NCBI GenBank assembly: GCA_007922225.1
Contig: ML679969.1
Location: 1,711,236 to 1,775,235 of the forward strand
Reading direction: 5' to 3'
Source: Emydura subglobosa
Lineage: Eukaryota > Chordata > Testudines > Chelidae
DNA length: 64,000 bases
A program made the translations under genes and the position numbers. Within the stretch, counting starts at the first letter, position 1; the number at the start of each line of letters is the position of its first letter. Of the stretch, positions 11,094 through 22,260 are shown piece by piece. The notes under the pieces were generated by a model. It had not been told where the DNA came from and did not search any database. It saw only the letters and a program-made list of their open reading frames with translations.

Positions 11094-12049
11094 GTGAGTG
11101 ACGGGCCGGGGGGGGGGGTCCCCGAGCCGGGGTGGGGGGCGCCGCCAGGCTCCGTGCGCGCTGCGACCCGGGAGCGGGAGAGGGGGGAGCTGCGTGTGCC
11201 CCCTCCCCGGCCACGGAGCTGTGGAGGGGGGGGCAGGGTCTGTGAATGGGTCGCATCCCCCCTCCCCCCTAAAAAAATAAATAGCCCGAGCTGCTTGGAG
11301 GGAGCAGGATCTGCCATGGCCTCCCGGCCCCGCGCCGAGCCGGCGGGGAAACCTGTCCGAGGGTAGCATAGCAACTCCTGCCGAGACTCGCCCCGCGGCC
11401 GGCGGCTGGACACCGCTCCGAGCCCGCCCGGCGGGGCTGAGAGCAGAACACACGCACCCTGCCTGCCCCCGCTGAAGATCTTCGTCAGAAGAAACCGTGG
11501 AGGTTTATAATGCGGAAGGACCGTCAGGGGAGAAATGCTGGAGCCAAGCACTGGCAGGAGCCGAGCCAGCCCGGGATGGAGAAGCCAGGTGACGAGGAGG
11601 AATCCGCTGTGTGCTGAATGGATTGGATTTTTGGGGGGGTACAATGTATTGGACACAATTTTTAACCTCAGAGGCTGGTCATCTTTCTTCTTGTTGCCAG
11701 ACATTTTTTTTTTAAAAGCCTTTCCCAGTGTTTGAAGGAAGAGGGCTTTTGTGCTTTAATTTTTGTTGTCTTCATCTCTCAACCCGTTGCATTACCGAAG
11801 GTAGCTGGATGCCTGGCTTTGAGCTGGGAGCAAGAGACTGTCACCGCCCTGCCTCCTTCGTTCGATGCTTTGTAATGAAATGAAGTAAGAGGGTTGTAAA
11901 GTGAATGGTGGGAACTGACGTGCTGGGAAATGCAAAGGTGAAATTGAAGATCATAGAAATGCTAGAAGAAACCAACTTCCGCTGGATCGTTGCACTAAGA
12001 AACACTGTTCTGGGATCTATAATACAGAAGCCTGGACTGGTATTGTTTT

Positions 12050-12136
12050 AAAGAGACCAGGTGGATGAGGTAATACTTTTTATTGGACCAACTTCTGTTG
12101 GTGAAAGAGGCAAGCTTGCACAGAGCTCTTCGGATT
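12050..12136 (-). mobile_element. Solo 3'-end fragment of a Penelope-like element with 12-bp target duplication
   Basis: The insert carries GGACCAACTTCTGTTGGTG, the tail shared with the PLE at 1487-3640, here only 87 bp long. It is flanked by perfect 12-bp direct repeats, TGGTATTGTTTT, at 12038-12049 and 12137-12148, showing it inserted as a unit. On the minus strand it begins inside the hammerhead-like hairpin (GAAGAGCTCTGTG) seen in the longer copies, so it is a 5'-truncated copy. Confidence 0.85.
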
Positions 12137-12798
12137 TGGTATTGTTTTTTGCATTTGTACATTCTATCCCTCCATCACATAGGCCACAATGAAACAGGAG
12201 TTTGTGTGGTTTTATATTTCTCCTCATCGCCTCAGTTTTTCTCTTAAAATATCAAAATTTTAAAAAAGGTTTGTTCATCTTTGTCTTAATGGTATTTAAC
12301 CAGATATTTTGTTTTACATGTTTTGAGGGATTACATTTAGTGGGTGCAAGATTCAACACCACTCTTTGGAAATGTGGTCATTGCAAGGTTAACAAACTGC
12401 ACTAGACCCTTGTTAAAACAGTAAGGAAAAAAGAAATAAAAAGTTCTAGATGTGTATTTTAAACAGCCAGGATTGTTTCTATTCTCATACTCCAAAAGGG
12501 TTTCTAAGCTTCTTTTTAATCTTTTTTACTACTCTTTAGTGCAGGAAAATTAGAGCGTCCTTAATAATGAGTCACCATGGGAAAAATAGACTTGGTTACT
12601 AACACATGAGGAGCTTGGACAGGGAAATGGAAGAAGTAGCAGTAGAGCTGCACTGTAGCTTTTTTTAATGGAAGATCATTGATTATTTTGGTTGTTGCCT
12701 GTTCTAAGATATTAAATCTTCATCTTGAAAGCATGCATGTCTGCATATAAAAAAGTGTGAATAGTAAGCTCATTCATAACCACTTAAACTAGGCATAG

Positions 12799-12825
12799 TG
12801 TGTGTATGTGTGTGTGCGCGCGCGC
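12799..12825. repeat. Alternating purine-pyrimidine tract (TG)n-(CG)n
   Basis: GTGTGTATGTGTGTG runs directly into GCGCGCGCGC, giving about 27 bp of strictly alternating purine-pyrimidine. This composition favours left-handed Z-DNA under negative supercoiling, and it lies 1.8 kb downstream of the SPEN start where transcription generates supercoils. Confidence 0.85.
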
Positions 12826-14022
12826 CCATTTGTAATCAGTATTCTGAACTATGAAGTTAATAAAGCAAGAGATTGATTTGATTCAGGGATTAGGCAGATT
12901 TATTTAGCAAGAAGGGTTAGTAGGGCTTTTCCTACTTGCTACCCTTAAAATCTCTGCATATGAAATATTTAATTTGTAGGAAAAAGAGCAGATTTAATGT
13001 ATGTTGTTGGAGTGGATATATGTAAAATGAAATGTTAGTATATTGCTCTCAATTATCTTTTCCCCATAGGGGTGTCTGTCTTGTCATTGCACTGTTTTCA
13101 GTGGATGGGAAATTCCCATGCACAAATTTGCAAACACGTGCATTGCAGCATTTGCTGATCAGTGACATGCAGCTGGCTTGTCCCTTGGCAGCTCTGTCTA
13201 TCCCAAGAGAGGCGTTTGCATGCTTTTTGGTGTGTCCCTTTTTATACTGCAGAGGCAGGGAGAGGGAAGGAGGAAACCTAGAAAGAGAGATTTCTTTTCA
13301 AGTGGTGGATGGTGCAGCGGTCTGGCTTGTGTGAATGACTTTCTAAAATGGCGGCTAGGACTCAGTTTATGTGGGAAAGAGCAGAGCAGATCTCCGACTG
13401 CACAGAGGAAGGTGGGGAAACTGCAAAAGCAGGCAGCTGCAGGAGCTGCATAGCAAGAGGGTTTGCTAGGCTCCATAATTATAACTGCATTTAGTTGCAA
13501 GATTTCCCCCCCCTTTGCACATCTTAGACTAACTAGCAAGAAATGAGCAGCAGTTGTGTGTGTGTGTGTAAGGATATGATCTTTAAAGGAGTCCCTTCAG
13601 ATTTTTTTAGGCACCAAATAGGTAATTTGGCAGAGACTCATTCCTAATATATTCACAATTATGTAGTGTTCAAATCCAAATTGTATGAGTAGTGTCAATT
13701 ATGAGATAAGATGGGGCAGAAAAATAATGGGAAATAGTTAAAAACTGGATAGGAGTGGGATAATTACTTCGGAGCAGGGAGGAAATTCAGCCATACAGAT
13801 ATGATAAAATTACATAAAACTAAAGGAAACAACTCTTCTCTGCCTTTGAAAACCTTATAATTAATTACATTGATAATATTAATGAGCAGTTAATATTCTT
13901 GGAATTAAGCTGTATATAGATAACATTTACTTTTCTCTTGAAGATAATGAGAGTCTGTATTAACTATAATTTTAGTGATATAGGTGATCAGGGAATATAT
14001 AAATGTGTAGGTTACTCTAGAG

Positions 14023-14427
14023 CATTGGCTCTCAACCTTTCCAGATTATTGAACCACTTTCAAGAGTCTGATTTGTCTTGTGTATCCCAAGTTTCACCTC
14101 ACTTAAAAACTACTTGCTGACAAAATCAGACAAAAATACAAATGTTTTACAGCACACTATTATTGAAAAATTGCATACTTTCACCATGTAGTTATAAAAT
14201 AAATCAATTGGCATATAAATATTGTACTTTACATTTCAGTGTACTGTGTATATACAGAGCAATAAAACAAGTAATTGTCTATATGCATTTTAGTTTGTAC
14301 TGACTTCGCTAGTGTTTTTTATGTAGCCTGTTGTAAAATTAGGCAAATATGTAGATGAGTTGATGAACCCCCCTGAAAGACCTCTGTGTACCCCCAGGTG
14401 TACACGTACCCTGGTTAAGAACCAAGG
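14023..14427 (-). mobile_element. Non-autonomous hAT-like transposon (copy 1)
   Basis: The left end, CATTGGCTCTCAACC, is the inverted partner of the right end, GGTTAAGAACCAAGG; both are decayed from the hAT-type CAGTGGTTCTCAACC. Flanking octamers CTCTAGAG and TGCTAGAG are a 6/8 target duplication. The interior (TCTGATTTGTCTTG, AAAACTACTTGCTGAC) recurs in opposite orientation at 17151-17487. There is no transposase. Confidence 0.82.
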
Positions 14428-17150
14428 TGCTAGAGTATATATTATTCTAAAACTCTTAGATCCATGCATGATTGAATTTAAATAGAAAAGATGAGTACTC
14501 AAATGAAAGTGAAATTTGCCATTCCAGTATTTTTCCTCTCTCTCCTTTTTTCAGGAGACATTTTTAAAGTAGGAAAAAGTTGCCATGGTACTGTTGCTTA
14601 GAGATGGATCAGGAAAATGGCAGGATCTGAATTGTTAATTGTCTTTTTTGTTTTTGGAAGGAAATGCCCATTACTTAGGCAAACCTTTCATTTCTGTGCA
14701 ACTTGAACCTTTTTTAAAAATTTAGATTTTTAAAGCTGGTTCTTAAAAACAAACAAAAAAAAACCCACTCCCAAATCATTTTTATATGTGTACTTACACA
14801 CCCACACACACCAGTAATAGGAGTGTTAAAATCTAAACATTTGGCCAGTGATACAGGTATTCATGTATTAAATAGAAATAATATTAAACTAAGTTTTGAG
14901 CTATTTTTAGCTATCTAAATGACTAAATATTTGTTGCTTAAAATGGGAAGTTTCAGTTGTCAGGGAATCATCATGGGTACTGTATGTGCACAATAGGGCA
15001 AGCCTTTCTTTGTATGTTGGGTTGGTTGAGTGGGGGAAGGGACAAGTTACCCAATAATCGTATTGCACTCTTGTTTTATTGTGGCAGGAGCTTAGCTGTG
15101 TTGGACATATACATATGAAAGGCGCTGCCTGAGCTTGGATATTTAATGTATAAGGTTGGCTTCTTGGAAAGACCAGCTCTTTAGTTTGGAGTGAAACTCT
15201 TTTCAGACTTACTTGATCTTGGCTAAATCAAGTTCCCACCCATCCCCCCAGTCTGAGAACAGGATAAAGAATATGCAATGAAGCTGACCAAGCAGTATTA
15301 CAAAGTTGTTGTTATGGAAGCAGAAAAGAGAATTTGTGCAAAATGTATCACTAAAATAAGTGCTATATACAGCCAAGGAATAGCTGATATCAGTTATATA
15401 CATAATTTCAGTGTACCAATATTTATATTAATTTTTCCAGTTGAAACCTGTGAAATACATTACTATTTCCATATTAAAGCATAAGTGTAAATTAAATCTA
15501 TTGTTATTAGTTGTGCTAAATAAAAAATTGTCAGTACTATACTATAACTGAAATGGCTGGTTTTAAGAAGAAAACTTATACTGTTAAAGACACAGTAAGT
15601 GTACTCAGTGGGAGAAGCTTTCATTTTTCTTTATTGTAACTGGGAAATTTACTAACTCTGGTTTGCAGTCTCTCTTTCTTCATATTATGGGAGGGCTTTT
15701 TATCTAGGTATAAAGACACGTGTTTTGTAGCAGCAGTTTCTTTTAGGCTGCTCTTCTAAAATTCAGTTTTCTTTCGCATAAATTGAAGTGATCTTTGGTA
15801 GTAAATGCTGGTCTTAAATTGGAAGAGACTAGAGGAGTTGGTGTCAAGAAGTGTGACTGATGGTTGACTCTTGTGCACAGGGTGCCTTTAAAAATCTTTT
15901 TTTCAAAGCTTATTTCTGTCTTGCTGCTTTGAAGAGGTTGTTGATAAATCACCATTAGCAAATTTCAAAATAATTGGGCCAGGTTGTGTGCCCACACGGC
16001 TTTTGTGTAGTTTTCGTGTAGGTTAAGGCTTCAAAGTATTTAACTACTAATGGATTAAAAATTTAGTTTTCTGTTGTATTTCAGACCTTTTCTTTAAACT
16101 GCATTATCTCTTGCAAGGATTTAAATGAACTAGCACAAGATATCAGGGAAGCTTGTTCTTAAAATAGTATTATATTTCATGCTATGATCTCTGTTGCTGG
16201 AATTCTTCTTCATTAAAACACAGTATTTAGCTTGACTGAAGGTGTTTCTTCATTACAATAATGAAAATGAGCCCAGATTATTGCACTCTTGAATGGCAGA
16301 AAAAGTGTCATTCGTCATTACCAAAACAGATGCTCAGCAGCAGGAACAAGGAGACTAAATATAGTAACGTTTGTCCATAGCACAAGTGCCACCATTCCAT
16401 ACTTTTCCCTCGTTTTTTTTCCTTTGGTTATCCAAAGAGCTGTTGCTTTGCTTCAGTTATTTGCATTTTAAATGAAAAAGACCAGTCAGACCCTTTTAAT
16501 CGTTAGGAGCCATGTAATTTTGATATGCTAACTTTTTTATTGTATGGAAAATACTAGCCTGTGTAGTTGGAAGATGTTCTCAGAGGCAATACTGTGAGTT
16601 TAAGAAATGTACATACTATTTTAAATGTTAGTTCTTAAAGTTAAAGGTAAAAAAAGACCTAATTCAAATATTTTAAATAACTTAGTTATTTTGAGCCCTT
16701 TTAGAAATCTTATGTGTTCTTTGGCTTCAGGTTGTTTTAACCTCATGTTGAGGGCAAGGTAGAAATAGAATCTATGATGAAACTATTCATATACTTTAAA
16801 TTATGGTTACACTTTGAAGTCATTCTGTAAAAGTGGTATTGTGAAGATTGTGTATGTTTTCAATTACTTCTATATCCCATTTTTCTCAGTTTACCCAAAC
16901 AAAAAAAATTTTTTTTTTCCTAATGGCCAATAGAGCAAACTCAACCTGGCTTTGGAACATAAAATCAAGCTGTGTGCTTTCTGGCTCATGTGTCACCACC
17001 AGTAGATCAAGATTATACAGATGGAAGTTGGTCAACAATTCTGTGGATGGGGGCAAGGGATAGAATAGAATCCAGTTGCTGTATTGGTTGTGTACTGGTA
17101 ACCAGAGCAAACTTGGCTTTGTCAGAATGCCAAGCAGATATGATTTGGAG

Positions 17151-17487
17151 CAGTGGCTCTCAACCAGGGGTACACATACTCCTGGGGGTACTCAGAGGTC
17201 TTTCAGGGGATACATCCACTCATCTAGATATTTGCCTATTTTTACAACAGGAGAAAGCACTAGCAAAGTCAGTGCAAACTAAAATTTCATGTCTTGTTCC
17301 GCTGTATATATGATACACTGAAATATAAGATGCAATATTTATATTCCAGTTGATTGATTTTTGTATGCCAGTTGATGTATTTTTATGTCTGATTTTTGTC
17401 AGCAAGTAGTTTTTGAGTGAGGTGAAATGTGGGGGTATGCAAGACAAATCAGACTCCTGAAAGAATCTGGAAAAGGGGTACAACAGA
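17151..17487 (+). mobile_element. Non-autonomous hAT-like transposon (copy 2, inverted)
   Basis: The left end, CAGTGGCTCTCAACC, is intact and the right end is decayed. Flanks ATTTGGAG and ATCTGGAG form a 7/8 target duplication. It shares internal sequence (GTCAGCAAGTAGTTTTTGAG, AGACAAATCAGACTCCTG) with the element at 14023-14427 in the opposite direction, so the two could pair in the nascent transcript. Confidence 0.82.
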
Positions 17488-18034
17488 TCTGGAGAATGTA
17501 TGGGGATCAGAGTTGTTAAGTAAGAAACTACTGTTTTTTTACGCAGTTGCTTTTCTCATTGGCACTCTTTGCCATTGATTTAAGTGAGAACAGGATTGGG
17601 CTCATAATAATAATAATAGTTTTGCTGGTAATATTCTCCAACCATGAAACCAAAGTACTATGTTCCTAGGTCTGCAAAACTAGTTTTGTTACTTATAATT
17701 AGCAATGGTTCTTTGGTACATCAGTTCAAATGTAAACAAAAGATGACCTCACTAAATCAACTATACATTCAAAGTAAAACTGAACATTCACATCCAGACT
17801 TAATATTTGGAGAGAATTAAAATAGTGAATTCTAATTGTTCTCTTACTTTGAATGAAGTAACAGATTTTTCTGGCTTGTTTTTAACTTCAAACAAGTAAA
17901 AATGCTTTCATATTTCATTAACAATCCCCTCATCAACAAGGAAACATGAGTGCTTTACAGCCATACTTCCTTGTTGAAAGCAGCCATGAAGCACATTTTA
18001 AAGAAAGTGCTGAAGTGTGTTTTAAAGGTACACT

Positions 18035-18290
18035 TTCTTGGGTAGAGTAGGGGAAAAGCTGAGCACTGTACATATGCGTAATAAGACAGTTCCAACTCCA
18101 GAGAACTTGAAATCTAGATAGGGAAGGCAGGCAAAAGGAGGGAGAGAGGAAGTAGTATTTCTCTTGTTCAGGTGGGGAGCTGAGAGATTAAATGACTTGC
18201 CCAGAGTCACTTAGAGAACCTGTGGCACACAGGAATTGAACCCAGCTCTCCTGAGTCTCAGTCCAGTGCCTCAAACTGCAAGACCTACTC
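18035..18290. repeat. Ancient MIR-like interspersed repeat
   Basis: The sequence GACTTGCCCAGAGTCACTTAG followed by GGAATTGAACCCAGCTCTC, CTGAGTCTCAGTCCAGTGCC is the familiar tail of MIR/CORE-type SINEs and related ancient LINE tails of amniotes. The part before it (ACTTGAAATCTAGATAGGGA) is more diverged. The exact family needs a repeat library. Confidence 0.7.
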
Positions 18291-18724
18291 TTTCTCAAGT
18301 AGATTTTCCCATTGCTAAGAGTTGAATGGAGCTTCATTTGAATATCACTCTCCATCAGGCAGTCAGAGTTATTGGTCCCAGTGGAGTTTCACCTGTTTCT
18401 TTACCATTTTGACTTAATTTCCTAAACTTCTTACTGTGCATCTGTTTCTAAGGTTGATTCCCTGAAGGCCATGAGCACAGATTTCTAAATATCCTTTTTG
18501 GTTTCTGTGATGGAGTTGCTAGGTGTATCGTAAAGCGGTTCTGTCGGCACCCATTCAACTCTTCCCCAAGACTCAGTCATTTCAAGGATGTTCTTCAATA
18601 ACGTATGATCCGTGAATCTTCCAGCTGCCCCCAACTTTATTCCTTATATATAGATGAGCTGTTGTAGCTTGTTGAGACCAAAACTGTTTGGTCTGTGAAA
18701 CTCCTGTATATTTGTATTATGAAG

Positions 18725-18768
18725 AAACTCATGAAAAGCTGCAAAAAAACTCATGAAAAGCTGCAAAA
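18725..18768. repeat. 22-bp tandem duplication
   Basis: Two adjacent copies of AACTCATGAAAAGCTGCAAA, offset by 22 bp and separated only by extra A residues, are consistent with replication slippage. Confidence 0.85.
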
Positions 18769-20311
18769 CTGGCCTGAGCTTCCATTAATCATTAATTGTA
18801 TAAGAAAGATAAAGTGGTGTCACTCTACCACAAATTTCTGTAATCTGGTGAGTCTTTTTAATATCTTCAGTTAAGTATTTTCACAGATCCTTGTTATATT
18901 TATAATTTGATTAGAATAGTTCTGTTAACTTAGAAGTAGCCCTTGCAATTAAATGTCATATTTTAGTATTTCTGTGGGTCCTTCCAGCTCCCTCTGATGT
19001 TATAAAGTAATCCCATGTTTCCATGACAGCTTTTCAGACAGATTGTGCTATTATTGTTGCTTTGTTGTGTAAATTGCTTGGTTTATTCAAAAAGCTAAGC
19101 ACCAGAGACACACCTTTTGGTGACATTTTTGAAGTAACTGTTTAGACAGTTTTAACTGGTAAATTTGTATTCCTTTGGGATAATTGTTGGAATCTGATTC
19201 CATTTAAATCCTTTCTTGAATTTTTATGATCATGCTGACTTGTGTTTATGGAGATAATTTCCTAATAATTTTGAGCGTCTTGGGAGATGCACAGATATTA
19301 AATCCATTCCTCAACTTAAAATAGAGCAATATTAGTAAGTTCAAAGTTTTAACGTTGCATTGCAACAGAATCCTGATGCCATGTCATTTTACATTCAGTG
19401 AAAACTCACATGTAAAGCTCTTTGGGCATGGGACTCTGTCATCCTAAGGTGCATCCATAAGAGGGTTTTGTCTTCACAGGCGGGGGGTGTGTGTTCTTAC
19501 CTTGTTCACTAACAAGTGGTAAACACAAGGTTAAAATCCTAGTGAAGACAAAGTATTTTGCAGCGTTTACGTCAAGCTGTTAACACATGTGGCAGCTACA
19601 AATACCTTGTCTTTATATGATTTTACCTTGGGGGTAGTTAGCCAACATGCGTTAAGAATGTACCTTCCTTCTTATTGATGATGCACTGTAGAAATAAGTA
19701 TTTTCTTACCAAGTATTAGTGAATGCATTCAGTTTGAAGTAAACACTAAAGGAACAGTGACCAACAGTTACATGGATAACTTAAACATGCAAGGAGGGGA
19801 AAAAGGTAAATCAGACTTAGACTACATTAAATATGTTAGAGAAACAGGCATGTATTTCTCTGTGATAAGAGATTACTCTGGGTTCTTTACTATACAGTCT
19901 TACATTTTTGGATTGGAGTCAGATTATCAATGATTTCTGCACCACCATTGATTCTACCAGCAAAAGGAAGAATATAACCCCAAGAAGAGTGGTAGGTTGT
20001 CATTAATATTGTACAAGGTAACCCATCTGCTTAAGTTACATCAGAGAGTGTGCCCTGTGGAAGACGGTTGGCCCCCAGGTGCACCTGGGAATTTCTTTTA
20101 ATATTGAAAAATCAACTAATATCTGATAGGGTATTGTGATGGGCATAATTTATGCTAGAGGAGTTGGATATATGCCAGTAGTCCTAGGGACTTTCAGCAT
20201 TACGAGAAGCTGCTAAGGGTGTTGATCATATTCCATTTCCAAGAAACCTTTCTCTGTTATGCATCCTAATATTGGTGTGCTCCCTACGAATGTGCAGCTG
20301 TTGTCTCTGAG

Positions 20312-20415
20312 AAATAGAGATATAAGATGTGTGCGGTCATTTCTTTTACTGGGCCAACTTCTGTTGGCGAGAGAGACAAGCTTTCGAGCTTACACAGACC
20401 GCCTCTTCAGGTCTG
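20312..20415 (-). mobile_element. Solo Penelope-like 3' end with hammerhead-like core
   Basis: Contains CTTTTACTGGGCCAACTTC and TGTTGGCGAGAGAGACAAGC, the PLE tail family of 1487-3640. On the minus strand it reads CCTGAAGAGG, then TGTAAGCTCGAAAGCTTG, that is CTGAAGA, a hairpin region and GAAA. The helix is weaker here than in the copy at 55181. No clean target duplication was found. Confidence 0.75.
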
Positions 20416-20436
20416 GCAAACTTCAGGTCTGGCAAA
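20405..20436. repeat. 16-bp tandem duplication at a retroelement boundary
   Basis: Two copies of CTTCAGGTCTGGCAAA lie back to back at the edge of the PLE fragment at 20312-20415. This could be slippage or a by-product of insertion. Confidence 0.85.
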
Positions 20437-21150
20437 ATCAGTGTCACAGATACAAGACACGGTGCCATACAAGATGGATCAAATTGTTTAGCCTAAGTTC
20501 CATCCATCAAGGGATGAGATGATTATATAACCATATACCTGTAGCACCTCCATGTTTCCCAAACAGCCAAGGACTGGTTTCTTTAAATCCACATCCAAAG
20601 TAGAAATAATCAGTTTAAAAAGATTATTCCCTGGTTAATCTTTGAGGAAGTGGGGAAATGTCAAAGCAAAGTTATGCAGATGTTTGTCTCTTCTTCCCTA
20701 TTTTTCGGCACTGTAGTGAAGAGCAGTTTGCTTGGTTCAAAGAGGAGTTACTTGGAACTGAGACTTTAAGAAGCTGTCTTGTGAAACTGCTAATGTATTG
20801 GTTGAGTTTTGTTTTTGCTATGAAGTGCCCACTGGCAAAAGCTGTCTTGTTAGGTATTTAGTGCATTTTTTCATTGGAAGGAGATTAATTGTGAGCTTTC
20901 ATGGTGTTCTCAGATGACAATAGTTGAAGAAAAAGGAAAATATTTAAACAGCGAACTAAGGAGTAAATTAGAAAATATAATTATTTAATCATTATAATCT
21001 GGTTTGTTTAGCCACCTCTTCAACATGCTAATTTAAAACTCTTGAGAAATGTGATCCTGAAGCTGGAAAATCAAATGTTGAGCAACCAGTTGATGGCTTA
21101 CATTCACAAGATCTTTGTTGTGTTGGTCATTGTAAATGGTTAGCTTTAAC

Positions 21151-21478
21151 CAGTGGTTCCCAGCCTTTTCTTTGCTGTGGCACACCTCAAGCTCCAGGCG
21201 TTCTTTTCCCCACCTCCAGTCGGTGGCTGCAGGAGGGGAGCAGAGGGGCAGAGGAGCCAACCCATTGTTCACACAGGAGGGGAGGAGGGACGAAAGGGAG
21301 AGTGAACTCCGATTGGTTGCTCCGCCCTGGAAGAGATGGGCAGTTAGGGCCAGTGGCCAATCAGAAGGCGGCTTTCCCCCTTCCTTCTCACATGTACTTT
21401 TTCAAAAAATTCCGTGGTGCACCCGTTTGGACCTGATGTCACCCCAGTGTGTCGTGGCACAACGGTTGGGAAACACTG
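21151..21478. mobile_element. hAT-like MITE, GC-rich interior
   Basis: Terminal inverted repeats CAGTGGTTCCCAGCC and GGTTGGGAAACACTG. The flanks GCTTTAAC and CTTTAAAC are compatible with an 8-bp target duplication, allowing for one ambiguous terminal base. The 328-bp interior is GC-richer than its surroundings and has no transposase. Confidence 0.82.
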
Positions 21479-21904
21479 CTTTAAACAAAGGTTGCTCTGT
21501 CATAAACCAGGCTAACAAATAACTGGCTTGCCATCTTTAAAACCTGATGATCATATTGCGTTAATAGCGGAACTACAGAGGTGTTTCACCTTCATGTTTG
21601 TTTGAAGTATTCTTAATCTTCTGTTTGTGGGTGGTTATCAATAATATTGGGCTCCCCCAGTCTGACTACAACTTCACTAATACTGTTTTGCAGTAATGTT
21701 TTAGGATGGAGTGAGTACTTTATCTAATGTGCTAATTGTGTCTCAACTTCAATATTTTGATGGTTTTTATTCAATCTGCTATACTTTAATTACAAGATTT
21801 TATACAACGTGCTGTAATGAAGGAATAAAAATGTGAACTTTTAAAGAGAGGCCTTTCCATGTAATAAATCAAAACATAATGTCCTTAACACAACACAACA
21901 TTAA

Positions 21905-22260
21905 AGTCTTACTCATAGACTTTAAGTTGAGAAGGGACCATCATGATTGTCTAGTGTGACCTCCTGCACATCCTCTGGCTTAGTTACTGAAGTCCTCCTC
22001 AAATCACGATTTAAAGATTTCAGGTTACAGAGAATCCACCGTTTTCTAGTTTAAACTGCAGGTGACCTCCACGGTCTCTGCCAGTCTGACCTTGGGGAAA
22101 ATTCCAGTCTGCCCCAAATATGATGATCAGTTAAACCCTGAGCATGTGGGTGAGACCCACCAGCCAAATACCTGGGAAAGAATTATCTAGTTAGTTTCCC
22201 ATCACTGACCATTGAGATGTTTGCTGCTAACTTGCTGCTTTTTAAAGACTAAACTCCTGT
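21905..22260 (-). mobile_element. CR1 LINE 3' end
   Basis: On the minus strand this is the same CR1 subfamily as 25380-25860. On the plus strand it reads TTGAGAAGGGACCATCATGA, GTGACCTCCTGCACATC, then the 3' UTR blocks AACCCTGAGCATGTGGG and CACCAGCCAAATACCTGGG. Those correspond in reverse to GGTATTTGGCTG and ATGCTCAGGATCC of the other copy. It is short and 5' truncated. Confidence 0.85.

Larger units (their letters stand above)
10480..11455 (+). promoter_or_regulatory. SPEN: CpG-island promoter of SPEN
   Basis: Base composition jumps to very GC- and CpG-rich here and falls off past 11460, in a window that is otherwise AT-rich. Three NRF1-type palindromic sites (GCGCAGGCGC, GCGCGTGCGCA, GCGCCTGCGC) lie at 10544-10553, 10602-10612 and 10711-10720. 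A C/CT-rich Sp1-like tract spans about 10657-10700. There is no convincing TATA box, as expected for a ubiquitously expressed TATA-less gene with dispersed start sites. The exact transcription start cannot be read from sequence, but it should lie upstream of the ATG at 11011, probably between 10600 and 10900. The long ORFs on both strands here reflect GC bias, not genes. Confidence 0.85.

Noticed and set aside
10377..11457. Several long ORFs on both strands (up to 279 codons)
   Set aside because: They lie in the CpG island, are rich in Pro/Arg/Ala/Gly, overlap each other on both strands and match no family. High GC content depletes stop codons.
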